A stretch of 64,000 nucleotides of DNA from Couchioplanes azureus (GTDB lineage Bacteria; Actinomycetota; Actinomycetes; Mycobacteriales; Micromonosporaceae), in assembly GCF_014648355.1 (NCBI RefSeq), contig NZ_BMQY01000004.1, positions 359,924-423,923 of the forward strand, in the 5' to 3' direction. The translations under genes and the position numbers were made by a program. Below the pieces are notes generated by a model. The model searched no databases. It saw nothing but the letters and a program-made list of their open reading frames with translations, and was not told where the DNA came from. Positions 54,298-64,000 of this stretch are shown here, in pieces. Each line of letters starts with the position of its first letter. Within the stretch, counting starts at the first letter, position 1.

Positions 54298-54842
54298 TGT
54301 CTGATGACCTGCGCGCCCGGCTGGTCGCGGCCGGCGTCGAGCTGGTCGCCGAGCGAGGCACGGGCGCGCTGTCGCTGCGCGAGGTCGCCCGGCGGGCCGG
54401 GGTCTCCCACGGCGCGCCGCGGCGCTGGTTCCCCACCCACCGCGATCTGATCGCCGCCGTCGCGCGGGTCGGCTACGAGCGGCTGTCCGCCCGCCTGACC
54501 GCGCTCGTGCCGCTCGGTGAGCCGCGGGCCGACCTGCTCGCCCTCGGCCGGCTCTACCTGGGCTTCGCCCGCGACGAGCGCGGCATGTTCGAGCTGATGT
54601 TCCGCCATGAGCTGCTGCGCGGAAACACCGAGGACCTGCGCGGCACCAGCCGGCCGCTGTTCGCCCTGCTGGTGAGCCTGTTCGGTCCCGGTCGCGCCGA
54701 CGCCGCCACCGTCGCGGCCGCGTTCTGGGCCAACCTGCACGGCATCGCCCAGCTCCGGGCCTGGGGCAGCCTCGAGGTGGTCGGCGACGCCGACGCCGAC
54801 ACCCTGCTGTGCACCGCCGTCGACGCGTACCTGGAGCACTGA
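54297..54842 (+). CDS. TetR-family repressor
   Basis: 181 residues. The HTH is LSLREVARRAGVSHGAPRRW with FPTHRDLIAAVA. The C-terminal part matches the WHG/TetR_C group (LGRLYLGFARDERGMFELMF, AAAFWANLHGIAQL). It forms an operon with plsC: its TGA shares an A with the next ATG. Two palindromic operators precede it, so it likely represses tetR-plsC together, perhaps in response to an acyl or lipid ligand. Confidence 0.92.
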   Translation: MSDDLRARLVAAGVELVAERGTGALSLREVARRAGVSHGAPRRWFPTHRDLIAAVARVGYERLSARLTALVPLGEPRADLLALGRLYLGFARDERGMFELMFRHELLRGNTEDLRGTSRPLFALLVSLFGPGRADAATVAAAFWANLHGIAQLRAWGSLEVVGDADADTLLCTAVDAYLEH

Positions 54843-55507
54843 TGCTGCTGCCCCGCCTGGCCCGGACCATGTTCGTCCCGCTGGCGCACGCCGCCTTCCG
54901 GCCCCGGGTCGAGGGCCGCGAGCACGTCCCCCGCAACGGCGCCGTGATCCTGGCCGCCAATCACCTGTCCTTCCTGGACAGCTTCCTCATCCCCCTGGTG
55001 GCGCCGCGCCCGGTGGCGTTCCTGGCCAAGCAGGAGTACTTCACCGGGCCGGGGCCGCGGGGATGGCTGACCCGCACCACGATGACCGCCGTCGGCGCCG
55101 TCGCCGTGCCCCGCGGTGCGCACCGCGCGGCGCAGGAGGCGCTGCAGATCGCCCTGGGCGTCCTGCAGGACGGGCACGCGTTCGGCATCCACCCGGAGGG
55201 CAGCAGGTCCCGCGACGGACGGCTCTACCGCGGGCGCACCGGCGTGGCGTGGCTGGCGCTCGCCTCGGGCGCGCCGGTCGTACCGGTCGCGGTGCTCGGC
55301 ACCGACCGGGTGCAGCCCGTCGGCGCCCCACTGCCGCGCCCCGGCCGGGTGACCGTCCGCTTCGGCGAGCCGCTGCGTTTCGGCCCGCCGGCGGGCAGCG
55401 CCGCACGGGCCCGCCGCGAGGCGACGGACCGCGTCATGGACGCCATCGCGGCGCTGTCCGGCCAGGAGCGGGCCGGCGACTACAACGCCTTCTCCGGTAC
55501 GTCCTGA
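54842..55507 (+). CDS. 1-acyl-glycerol-3-phosphate acyltransferase (PlsC family)
   Basis: 221 residues. Acyltransferase block I is NHLSFLDSFLIP (the HX4D motif reads HLSFLD), block II GWLTRTTMTAVGAVAVPRG, block III IHPEGSRSRDGRLYRG, block IV VVPVAVLG. It would acylate lysophosphatidate or a related lysolipid at the inner membrane. The ATG at 54842 overlaps the tetR stop (TGATG). The last 28 bp overlap the convergent LLM gene. Confidence 0.9.
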   Translation: MLLPRLARTMFVPLAHAAFRPRVEGREHVPRNGAVILAANHLSFLDSFLIPLVAPRPVAFLAKQEYFTGPGPRGWLTRTTMTAVGAVAVPRGAHRAAQEALQIALGVLQDGHAFGIHPEGSRSRDGRLYRGRTGVAWLALASGAPVVPVAVLGTDRVQPVGAPLPRPGRVTVRFGEPLRFGPPAGSAARARREATDRVMDAIAALSGQERAGDYNAFSGTS

Positions 55508-56460
55508 CGCAGCGCGGGCAGGACCTTGGCGCCGAACGTCTCCACGAACCCGGTCAGGTCCTGCCCCACGTGGTGCAGATAGATGCGCTCGAACCCCAGC
55601 GCGGCATAGTCGCGCAGCCACTGGACGTGGCGGTCCAGGTCCGCGGAGATGTTGACGACCTCACGCACCTGCGCGAGCGGGACCCGCTCGGAGACCACGT
55701 CGAAGTGCTCGGCCAGCTCGAGGTCCCAGCAGACCGGCGGCGGGAAGACGTTGCTGCGCCACTGCTCGTACGCGATCGCCTCGGCCTCGGCCTCGGTCGG
55801 CGCCCAGCTGAGGTGCACCTGCAGGCACACGGGACCGCGCCCGCCGGCGCCGCGGTACGCCGCGATCATGGCGCGCAGATGCTCCTCGGGCGCGTTCACG
55901 GTGACGAGCCCGTCGGCCCACTCGGCGCACCAGGCGGCGGTCTCCGTGCTGACCGCCGCCCCGATCAGCGGCGGCGGGGTCTCGGGCCGCGTCCACAGCC
56001 GGGCCCGGTCGACGGTGACCAACCCGTCGTGGCTGACCTCGGCGCCGTCGAGCAGGTCCCGGATGACCCCGACGCACTCCCGCAGCCGGGCGTTGCGGAC
56101 CTCCTTGCGCGGCCACGGCCCGCCGGTGATGTGCTCGTTGCTGTACTCCCCCGAGCCCAGCGCCGCCCAGAACCGGCCGGGGAACATCGCCCCGAGGGTG
56201 GCGACCGCCTGGGCGACGATCGCCGGGTGGTAGCGCTGGCCGGGCGCGTTCACCACGCCGAAGGACAGGTTGGTGGCCTGCATCGCGGCGCCGAGCCACG
56301 ACCAGGCGAAGGCGGACTGACCCTGCCGCTCGCTCCACGGCGAGAAGTGGTCGGAACACATCGCGGCGTCGAAGCCGGCCCGCTCCGCGGCGACGACCGC
56401 GGCGAGCAGCTCGGCCGGCGGAATCTGCTCGTGGGAACAGTGGATGCCATAGTCCGTCAT
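55480..56460 (-). CDS. LLM-class F420-dependent oxidoreductase
   Basis: 326-residue TIM-barrel of the luciferase-like monooxygenase class. Key features: IHCSHEQIPPAELLAAVVAA, ERAGFDAAMCSDHFSPWSE (F420-contact region), PGRFWAALGSGEYSNEHITG and LRECVGVIRDLLDG, matching the F420-dependent glucose-6-phosphate-dehydrogenase-like group. The enzyme would move hydride between F420 and an unknown substrate in the cytosol. It overlaps plsC by 28 bp at its 3' end. Confidence 0.88.
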   Translation of the reverse strand: MTDYGIHCSHEQIPPAELLAAVVAAERAGFDAAMCSDHFSPWSERQGQSAFAWSWLGAAMQATNLSFGVVNAPGQRYHPAIVAQAVATLGAMFPGRFWAALGSGEYSNEHITGGPWPRKEVRNARLRECVGVIRDLLDGAEVSHDGLVTVDRARLWTRPETPPPLIGAAVSTETAAWCAEWADGLVTVNAPEEHLRAMIAAYRGAGGRGPVCLQVHLSWAPTEAEAEAIAYEQWRSNVFPPPVCWDLELAEHFDVVSERVPLAQVREVVNISADLDRHVQWLRDYAALGFERIYLHHVGQDLTGFVETFGAKVLPALRQDVPEKAL

Positions 56461-56492
56461 GGCCGCCTACCTACCCCGGCAGACCCCCGGTC

Positions 56493-57134
56493 CTAACGTG
56501 GGTGCTCGCCGAGCAGCCGGGTGGCCAGCACCGCCGCCTGGGTGCGGCGCTCCAGGCCCAGCTTGGCGAGCAGACTCGACACGTAGTTCTTGATGGTCTT
56601 CTCGGCGAGGAACATCTTGCCGGCGATCTCGCGGTTGGTGAGCCCCTCCGCGACGTACTCCAGGATCCGGCGCTCCTGGTCGGTGAGCGACGCGAGCTCG
56701 CGCGGCTGTTCCACGCCGTGCCGGATGCGCTCCAGCACGCGCTGCGTCACGGCCGGGTCCAGCAGCGACTGACCGGCCGCGACCCGCCGGACGGCGTCCA
56801 CGAGGTCGGTGCCGCGGATCTGCTTGAGCACGTAGCCCGACGCGCCCGCCATGATCGCGGCGAACAGCGCCTCGTCGTCCTCGTACGAGGTGAGGATCAG
56901 CCCCTTGATCGACGAGTCCACCGCCCGCACGTCGCGGCACACGTCGATGCCGCTGCCGTCGGGCAGGCGGGCGTCCAGGACGGCGACGTCGGGCCGCAGC
57001 GCGGGGATCCGGCGGGCCGCCTCCGGCGCCGACCCCGACTCCCCGACCACCTCGATGTCGCCGGCGGCGTGCAGCAGGTCGGCGAGGCCCCGGCGGACCA
57101 CCTCGTGGTCGTCGAGCAGGAAGACACGGATCAT
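56493..57134 (-). CDS. devR: DosR/DevR-type response regulator
   Basis: 213 residues. The receiver has DDHEVVRRGLADLL, phospho-acceptor Asp54 (VAVLDARLPDGSG) and GYVLKQIRGTDLV. The DNA-binding domain ends LTNREIAGKMFLAEKTIKNY followed by VSSLLAKLGLERRTQAAVLA, very close to mycobacterial DosR, including Asp54 and the KxxK-type recognition helix. DosR controls hypoxia/NO dormancy genes. It is divergent from the dosS-like kinase, and a DosR-box-like palindrome lies between them. Confidence 0.93.
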   Translation of the reverse strand: MIRVFLLDDHEVVRRGLADLLHAAGDIEVVGESGSAPEAARRIPALRPDVAVLDARLPDGSGIDVCRDVRAVDSSIKGLILTSYEDDEALFAAIMAGASGYVLKQIRGTDLVDAVRRVAAGQSLLDPAVTQRVLERIRHGVEQPRELASLTDQERRILEYVAEGLTNREIAGKMFLAEKTIKNYVSSLLAKLGLERRTQAAVLATRLLGEHPR

Positions 57135-57169
57135 GCCTCCTTACTACCCCGATCCCGGGGGTGCACCCA

Positions 57170-57184
57170 AGGGTCCAAGGTCCC
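57170..57184. promoter_or_regulatory. DosR-box-like palindrome between devR and devS
   Basis: AGGGTCCAAGGTCCC reads GGGACCTTGGACCCT on the minus strand, matching the DosR consensus core GGGAC-TT-NNG-NCCC. It lies 36-50 bp upstream of both starts and could serve both divergent genes. Confidence 0.6.
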
Positions 57185-57210
57185 GTGTCGCCGCGCCGGC
57201 TCGGCGATAG

Positions 57211-58875
<1,665 letters not shown>

Positions 58876-58923
58876 GGCAACAACCCGGCGCCTCTTCCCG
58901 GGCCCGGACGTGGCCGTCCGCCC

Positions 58924-59070
58924 GTCTCCGCCGGGTGCGGGTGCCGGTGGGGCCCGGGGCTGGAGGCCGGCACCTCGACCGTCTCCGCCGGGTGCGGGTG
59001 CCGGTGGGGCCCGGGGCTGGAGCCCGGCACCTCGACCGTCTCCGCGAGGCGGTGCCGTTGGGGGCCCGAG
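58924..59070. repeat. 57-bp tandem repeat, about 2.6 copies
   Basis: Two nearly identical 57-bp units (58924-58980, 58981-59037; they differ by one base near TGGAGG/TGGAGC) and a diverged partial third. They sit between devS and the nitroreductase pair. The frame runs open through them (57 is a multiple of 3) but the implied peptide is Gly/Ala/Pro repeats without a ribosome site, so I treat them as non-coding. Confidence 0.75.
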
Positions 59071-59073
59071 GTC

Positions 59074-59088
59074 GGGACCTTCGGCCCT
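59074..59088 (+). promoter_or_regulatory. DosR-box-like palindrome upstream of nitroreductases
   Basis: GGGACCTTCGGCCCT matches the DosR core GGGAC-TT-NNG-NCCCT and lies 35 bp before the start of the first Acg-type gene. Acg-type genes are DosR targets in mycobacteria. Confidence 0.6.
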
Positions 59089-59122
59089 GACCGCGGCGGC
59101 GGCCGCACGCGACGGTGGTGGG

Positions 59123-60106
59123 GTGAGTGAGACCACCCCGTCCGAGGCCCTGGCTGCCGCGGCCCGCACGTCGCTGCACGCCCCGTCCGTCTTCAACACC
59201 CAGCCGTGGCGCTGGCGGATCAGCGGCGACACGATGACCCTGCACGCCGACCGGTCCCGCGCCCTGCCGGTCACCGACCCGGACGGCCGCCTGCTGCTGC
59301 TCAGTTGCGGTGCGGCGCTGTACCACGCCCGCGTCGCCCTCGCCGCGGCCGGGCACCACGCCGCGGTCGAACGGCTGCCCGAGCCGGCCGAGCCGGACCT
59401 GCTGGCCCGGATCACCTTCACCGGCGAGCGGCCCGGGGATTCCGCGGCGGCGCGGCTGGTCGCGGCCGTGCCGCGGCGACGCACCGACCGCCGGGCGTAC
59501 GGCGACCGTCCGGTCACCGACGGCCAGATCACCGCCCTGCGCCGGGCGGTCGAGGCGGAGGGCGCGTACCTGCACGCGGTGCGCCGCGACCAGATGCCGA
59601 TGCTGGCGATCTCCGCCGACCTGGCCGGCGAGGCCGAGCGGCTCGACCCGGAGTACCGGCGGGAACTCGCCCGCTGGACGAACCGGCCGGCCGCGGCCGG
59701 GGACGGGGTGCCGCCCGCGACCGCGGTGCGGCCGGCGCTGCGCCGCGTGCCGGTCCGTGACTTCGTGCCGGACGGCGAGGCCGGGCTCGAGGCCGGTGCC
59801 GGGTTCGACGCGGGCGCCGCGTACGTGATCCTCTTCGGCCTCACCGACCTGCCGGGCGACCTGCTGCGCGGCGGCGAGGCGCTGTCGGCGCTGCTGCTGG
59901 CCGCCACCGCGGACGGCCTCGCGACCGACCCGCTGAGCGACGTGGTCGAGGTCGAGTGGCCCCGGCACCTGCTCCGCGGCCTGCTCGCCGACGTCGGCGA
60001 ACCCTACGTGGCCGTACGCCTGGGCTACCCGGAGACGGCCGAGCCGCTGCCCGCCGCGCCCCGCCGCGACCCGGCCGGCGTGATCGAGATCGAGGCCCGG
60101 CCATGA
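59123..60106 (+). CDS. Acg-type FMN nitroreductase-fold protein
   Basis: 327 residues from the GTG at 59123. Opening HAPSVFNTQPWRWRI is the FMN-binding motif of the Acg group (the Rv2032-like NAD(P)H nitroreductase family). Later features: RRRTDRRAYGDRPVTDGQI and the C-terminal GLATDPLSDVVEVEWPRHL with VAVRLGYPE. Acg proteins hold FMN under a lid and may store or sequester flavin rather than reduce nitro groups. It forms an operon with a second Acg gene (4-bp overlap) under a DosR-like box. Confidence 0.86.
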   Translation: MSETTPSEALAAAARTSLHAPSVFNTQPWRWRISGDTMTLHADRSRALPVTDPDGRLLLLSCGAALYHARVALAAAGHHAAVERLPEPAEPDLLARITFTGERPGDSAAARLVAAVPRRRTDRRAYGDRPVTDGQITALRRAVEAEGAYLHAVRRDQMPMLAISADLAGEAERLDPEYRRELARWTNRPAAAGDGVPPATAVRPALRRVPVRDFVPDGEAGLEAGAGFDAGAAYVILFGLTDLPGDLLRGGEALSALLLAATADGLATDPLSDVVEVEWPRHLLRGLLADVGEPYVAVRLGYPETAEPLPAAPRRDPAGVIEIEARP

Positions 60107-61056
60107 CCGGGTACACCGACGCCGACCTGCGCCTCGCCGCCGAGGCGGGGATCCGCGCCCCCTCGCTGCACAACTCGCAGCCGTGGCGCTTCCGGCTGCG
60201 CGACGGCGCCGTCGAGGTCCTCGCGGACCGTTCCCGGCAGCTCAGCGTCGCCGACGTGAGCGGCTGGGCGGTCCGGCTCGCCTGCGGCGCGGCGACCTGC
60301 AACGCCCGGCTCGCGCTGGCCGCCGCCGGGCGCCCCGCCGACGTGCTGCTGCGCCCGCACGGCGACCTCGTCGCCCGGCTCACGCCGGGACGGCCACGCC
60401 CGGCGACCTACGCCGAGACGGATCTCGCGGCCGCGATCGCCCGCCGCTTCAGCAACCGCCGCCCGTTCTGGCCCGACCCCGTGCCCTCGGAGATCCGGGT
60501 ACGGCTGATCGAGGCGGCGCGCGCCGAGGGAGCGTGGCTCGACCTGCTCGTGGGTGGCGCCGCGCTGAACGCCTTCGGCGAGATCGCCCGCGGCGCCGAC
60601 CGGGTGCTGCGCCGCGACCCGGCGTACCAGGCGGAGTTCTTCGCCTGGGCCCACGCGGACGCGGCGAGCGACGGCGTCCCGGTCTCGGCGGGCGCGCCGG
60701 CCGTCGAACCCCAGGACCTGCTGCCGCAGCGGGCGTACTCCGAGCACCGCCGGGCGGCCGGCCGGGACTTCGAGCCGGAGCCGCTGCTCGCGGTCCTCGG
60801 CACGGCCACGGACCGCCCGGTGGACCAGGTCGCCGCGGGGCAGGCGCTGCAACGGGTGCTGCTGACGGCGACCGACGCCGGCCTGGCGACGTCGCTGATC
60901 TCCCAGCCGATCGAGGTGCCGGCCGCGCGCGAGCAGGTGCGGCGGTCGCTGGGCCGCTCCGGCATGCCGCAGATGGCGCTGCGCATCGGGTACGGCCAGG
61001 CCGGCCACCCGGCGCCGCGGCGGCCGGTGGACGAGGTTCTCGGGCCGAACCCCTGA
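60103..61056 (+). CDS. Second Acg-type FMN nitroreductase-fold protein
   Basis: 317 residues; ATG overlaps the stop of the previous paralogue in an ATGA. Opening RAPSLHNSQPWRFRLRDG is the same FMN motif. It continues with RRFSNRRPFWPDPVPSEI and ends SGMPQMALRIGYGQAGHPAP. The two genes look like a tandem duplication with strong divergence. Their place beside devR/devS supports a hypoxia-linked role. Confidence 0.86.
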   Translation: MTGYTDADLRLAAEAGIRAPSLHNSQPWRFRLRDGAVEVLADRSRQLSVADVSGWAVRLACGAATCNARLALAAAGRPADVLLRPHGDLVARLTPGRPRPATYAETDLAAAIARRFSNRRPFWPDPVPSEIRVRLIEAARAEGAWLDLLVGGAALNAFGEIARGADRVLRRDPAYQAEFFAWAHADAASDGVPVSAGAPAVEPQDLLPQRAYSEHRRAAGRDFEPEPLLAVLGTATDRPVDQVAAGQALQRVLLTATDAGLATSLISQPIEVPAAREQVRRSLGRSGMPQMALRIGYGQAGHPAPRRPVDEVLGPNP

Positions 61057-61588
61057 CCCGCCTTTGGTGTGCGGCTGCGTCCCCCTCCCTGCGCCGCCGC
61101 GCCCCCCTTCTCTCCCTCCGCGGCCTCTCCCCTCCTACGCCGCGGCGCCCCCGTTCTCCGCGCCCGCGGCCTCTTGCCCCTTACGCCGCCGCGCGCTTGC
61201 TACTACGCTGCCGCGGGTTCGTACTTTGCGCGTGCGTGTCCTTGTCGTACCCGCCGTGTCCTCTCTCGTGCACCGCCGCGCCTAGCTCTGCGCGTGGTTG
61301 CCGTGCCCTCGGTGCGAAGCCGATCTTCCCGCTTGCGGAAAATTTCCGGGCCGGCGTTGAACCCCCGGGCATCATCCGTTCGGAGGATGCTCTCCGGATC
61401 GGGGATCCTCACATATTTCTTCCTTAATTCGGCCATAAGAATGCCTGAAGAATATGGCGGCCAATGGCTTTCGCGACCTCGGACTCTTACCGTCTGGTAG
61501 CCAGCTCAGAAGGGGGCCGGAAACGGCGTCGGTCGATCTGTGAATGGTCGCTGACGATGAGCGCGAGACTACAGAAGAGGTATCACCC
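61057..61588. other. 532-bp gene-free region, first half pyrimidine-rich
   Basis: From about 61075 to 61290 the plus strand is dominated by C and T, with almost no A up to 61137 and recurring CGCCGCG blocks. From about 61300 on it becomes less GC-rich (GGAAAATTTCC, CATATTTCTTCCTTAATTC) and should hold the promoter of the LAxTG surface protein. No convincing gene on either strand. Confidence 0.55.
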
Positions 61589-63283
61589 ATGCGAAGGTCG
61601 TCTTACCGCCGGGCCGCTACCCGCCGGGGCCCCGACCGTCGTGTCATCGCCGCCGTGGCGGTCCTCGTCGCGTTCGGTGGTGTCATCGGCATCACCCAGA
61701 TCTCGAACGCGGGCGAGACCCGGCTCGCGGCGTGCACACCCGCCGCCGGACAGCCGGCGCCCACGGGCACGAAGGCGGCGACCGACCCCCGGGTCGGCAC
61801 CTACACGGACAAGGACGGCGACGTCCAGCACAAGGGCGACGGCCAGCTCGCCAAGGGCGAGCAGGCCCAGGCGCCGGTGCCGGCCGCGGAGTGCAAGGAC
61901 GGCAACACCGTCAAGAAGACGGTCAACAACCTCGAGATCACCACCGACACCTGCGCGGACAGCCAGCTGCAGCCGCACGACGGCTTCCAGAAGGGCGACC
62001 GCTGCGTGTCGACCGAGTTCGGCGAGGTCGGCGAAGCGGCGAAGAACCCGACACTGCTGATCACCGAGTTCCCGGAGCGGGTCCGCGTCGGCCAGCCGTT
62101 CACCCTCAAGGTGAGCACCCGCAACCTGGTCCGCGACCGCTTCCTGGCGGCCGGTCAGGGCGGCTACTACGTGGAAAGCTCCGTACTCACCGCAGAGGGG
62201 CTGGTCCGCGGCCACTTCCACACCGCATGCCGGATGCTGGAGAGCACCTCCGCGGCGGTCGACCCGTCGCCGGTGCCGGCGTTCTTCGTGGCGACCGAGG
62301 ACAAGCAGGGCGGCGCGCAGCCGGACACGGTGACGATCCAGGTCCCGGGCATGCCGCAGGCGGGTATCGCGCAGTGCGCCTCGTGGGCCGGTGACGGCTC
62401 GCACCGCGTACCGATGATGCAGCGCGCCAACCAGACCCCGGCGATCGACGCGGTCCGCCTCACCGTCGAGGGCGACGGCGGCAACGACAACGGCGGCAAC
62501 GACAACGGCGGCGGCGACAACGGCGCTGGCGACGACAACGGCGCTGGCGACGACAACGGCGGCGACCAGGGCGGCGACGGTGGCCAGGATCAGCCGGCTC
62601 CCCCGGCCGACAACGGTGGCGACCAGGGCGACGGTCAGGGCGACGGCGACGGCCAGGGCGACGGTGCTGGGCAGGACGACAACGGCGGCGACCAGGGTGA
62701 CGGCGCCGGGCAGGGCGACAACGGTGGCGACCAGGGTGACGGTGCAGGCCAGGGTGACGGGCAGAACGGTGGCGGCACGGCCGCTCCCGGCAGCCCGACG
62801 ACGCCCGCCACGCCGAAGACCGACGCCGGTACCACGCCGCCGAAGGCACCGACCGTGACCATCCCGCCGAAGACCGGCACCGGCACCGGCGACGACGACG
62901 GCAAGGGCGAGGAGCAGCCCGCCACCGCGCCGAAGCCCGCCAAGACGGCCACCAAGCCGGCGGCGTCGCAGGACAAGGAAGAGGCCGAAGCGGAGAAGCC
63001 CCCGGCGCAGAACGCGGCGGGCCGCAACGCCACCCCGAAGCCGAGCAAGTCGACGCAGGCCGCGGAGGCCTCCGGCGACGAGGACACCGGGGCACCGGAC
63101 GAGCCGGAGGCCACGGAGGAAACCGAGATCGCGAGCGACGTCCAGGCGAACACCGACAACCGGCTCGCCCTCACCGGCGCGAACGTCATGACGGTCGGCC
63201 TCGGTGGCGCGGTGCTGATCCTCGGCGGACTGCTGGCGCTGAGCGCCACCCGGCGGCGCCGCGCGGAGACGCACCGGGACTGA
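61589..63283 (+). CDS. LAxTG sortase-anchored surface protein
   Basis: 564 residues from the ATG at 61589, preceded by AAGAGG. A basic lead (RRSSYRRAATRRGPDRR) and TM segment form the signal. Residues about 45-300 are a cysteine-containing folded domain (AACTPAAGQ, KSS-free strands such as LLITEFPERVRVGQPFTLKV, GHFHTACRML, GIAQCASWAGDGSHRV). A Gly/Asp/Asn/Gln repeat tract (GGNDNGGGDNGAGDDNG and more) and a Pro/Lys/Ala stalk follow. The C-terminus is a class E sorting signal: LALTGANVMTVGLGG, hydrophobic helix, then RRRRAE. It should be linked to peptidoglycan by sortase E. The acidic tract might bind Ca2+; function unknown. Confidence 0.82.
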   Translation: MRRSSYRRAATRRGPDRRVIAAVAVLVAFGGVIGITQISNAGETRLAACTPAAGQPAPTGTKAATDPRVGTYTDKDGDVQHKGDGQLAKGEQAQAPVPAAECKDGNTVKKTVNNLEITTDTCADSQLQPHDGFQKGDRCVSTEFGEVGEAAKNPTLLITEFPERVRVGQPFTLKVSTRNLVRDRFLAAGQGGYYVESSVLTAEGLVRGHFHTACRMLESTSAAVDPSPVPAFFVATEDKQGGAQPDTVTIQVPGMPQAGIAQCASWAGDGSHRVPMMQRANQTPAIDAVRLTVEGDGGNDNGGNDNGGGDNGAGDDNGAGDDNGGDQGGDGGQDQPAPPADNGGDQGDGQGDGDGQGDGAGQDDNGGDQGDGAGQGDNGGDQGDGAGQGDGQNGGGTAAPGSPTTPATPKTDAGTTPPKAPTVTIPPKTGTGTGDDDGKGEEQPATAPKPAKTATKPAASQDKEEAEAEKPPAQNAAGRNATPKPSKSTQAAEASGDEDTGAPDEPEATEETEIASDVQANTDNRLALTGANVMTVGLGGAVLILGGLLALSATRRRRAETHRD

Positions 63284-63307
63284 CATCCGGAAGAAGAGCA
63301 CGGACGA

Positions 63308-63342
63308 AACGGTCCGGGTCGTCGACGACGGCCCGGACCGTT
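63308..63342 (+). terminator. Hairpin after the LAxTG gene
   Basis: Perfect 11-bp stem AACGGTCCGGG (63308-63318) / CCCGGACCGTT (63332-63342) with a 13-nt loop, 25 bp past the stop at 63283. Confidence 0.75.
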
Positions 63343-63440
63343 CCACGGGTCCTTCCCCCTGCCGGTTTCCGCCGGACGGCGTGTCCGATGAGGACACGGG
63401 GGTGATAGATCTCGCTCGGCGCAGCGGGTAGGTTGCGCCC

Positions 63441-64000
63441 ATGGAGGCCTTCGACCAGCTCGCCGAGCTCTACCAGGGCGAGCACAGCCACAACCCCCAC
63501 CAGAACGCGCTCATCGAGAAGATCGAGTCCCTGGTGCCCGCGACCGCCGCGATCCTCGACCTGGGCTGCGGCACGGGCGTGCCCACCGCCAAGATCTTCA
63601 CCGAGTCGGGGCACCGGGTCGTCGGCGTCGACATCGCCGAGGGAATGCTGCGGCTGGCCCGCGAGCAGGTCCCGGCGGCCGAGTTCGTCCGCGCCGACGT
63701 CAGGGACCTGCCCGACGACTTCGGCCCCTTCGGCGCCGTGACCGCGTTCTTCTCGCTGCTGATGCTCAGCCGCGCCGACATCGAGAGGACGCTGGGGCGC
63801 ATCGCGGGCTGGCTGGAGCCGGGCGGCTACCTCGGGCTGGGCATGGTCAACCTGGACGCCGACAGCCTCCCCGTCGAGTTCATGGGCGTACCGGTCACCG
63901 TCTCCGGCTATCCGCAGGACGCCCTCGCCGCGCGCGTACGGGAGGCGGGCCTCGAGATCGTGAGCATCGAGACGGTCGACTTCACCCCGCCGAACGGCCC
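63441..64000 (+). CDS. SAM-dependent methyltransferase, 3' end off the window
   Basis: Starts with ATG at 63441 and stays open to the edge (186 codons). Class I methyltransferase signs: ILDLGCGTGVPTAKIF (SAM motif I), VVGVDIAEGMLRLA (motif II), FVRADVRDLPDDF (motif III) and WLEPGGYLGLGMV. The substrate cannot be named. The C-terminus lies beyond 64000. Confidence 0.87.
   Translation, partial: MEAFDQLAELYQGEHSHNPHQNALIEKIESLVPATAAILDLGCGTGVPTAKIFTESGHRVVGVDIAEGMLRLAREQVPAAEFVRADVRDLPDDFGPFGAVTAFFSLLMLSRADIERTLGRIAGWLEPGGYLGLGMVNLDADSLPVEFMGVPVTVSGYPQDALAARVREAGLEIVSIETVDFTPPNG

Noticed and set aside
58910..59122. N-terminal extension of the first Acg-type protein through the 57-bp repeats
   Set aside because: The extra residues are Gly/Ala/Pro repeats with no family counterpart, and the GTG at 59123 starts just before the FMN motif.

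Overview
The window is high-GC DNA (roughly 72% by eye) with GTG and TTG starts, many 4-bp ATGA/GTGA stop-start overlaps and actinobacterial families: a DosR/DosS-type hypoxia pair, an LAxTG sortase substrate, an F420-type LLM oxidoreductase, an MMPL transporter, a SpoIIE phosphatase with an ANTAR-like region, and a CopC-CopD fusion. A filamentous actinobacterium, perhaps Micromonosporaceae (Actinoplanes-like), fits best. The genus is inference.

Layout. 0-4.1 kb: the tail of an upstream gene, a D-amino-acid oxidase, a secreted FN3-like protein and glycogen debranching enzyme GlgX. 4.1-7.2 kb: selB and selA. 7.3-8.6 kb: two secreted proteins of unknown function. 9.0-12.7 kb: a tightly coupled three-gene operon (AAA/STAND-type ATPase, alpha/alpha-toroid membrane protein, signal-peptide/TM protein) that I do not recognise as a named system. 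13.3-16.6 kb: a 3.3-kb island bounded by the intact tRNA-Sec gene (selC) and a 68-bp copy of its 3' part. It carries a two-gene operon: a small effector-like protein and an NB-ARC/TPR (NLR-like) protein that share a RHIM/BASS-like amyloid motif. 16.6-22.9 kb: selC, selD and a formate dehydrogenase operon (fdhA with an in-frame UGA and a bacterial SECIS hairpin, fdhB, an NrfD-type membrane subunit). Together with selA/selB this is a complete selenocysteine system next to its client enzyme, interrupted by accessory DNA.

22.9-33.3 kb: stress and regulatory genes: ArsR/SRPBCC pair, Tat-exported repeat protein, divergent TetR/SRPBCC-DUF2867 pair with two operators, phosphoribosyltransferase, erythromycin-esterase family protein, SMP-30/Lrp pair, SpoIIE phosphatase, orphan MazF-like toxin. 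33.5-45.7 kb: central metabolism and signalling: gnd, a GGDEF/EAL protein, a tandem histidine kinase with a LuxR-type regulator, pgm, CopC-CopD, a STAS antagonist, a YaaA-family protein and an FKBP isomerase. 46-55.5 kb: surface protein, MMPL transporter, SDR with a zinc-ribbon N-terminus, Orn/Lys/Arg-type decarboxylase, tandem GNAT, TetR-plsC operon with paired operators. 55.5-61 kb: LLM oxidoreductase, then a dosR/dosS locus with two Acg-type nitroreductases and DosR-box-like palindromes at both likely promoters. 61-64 kb: a gene-free pyrimidine-rich stretch, an LAxTG surface protein and the start of a methyltransferase.

The strongest candidates for unusual biology are the amyloid-signalling NLR pair in the selC island and the three-gene ATPase/toroid/membrane operon beside it. 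All assignments come from reading the sequence; no database or structure search was run.
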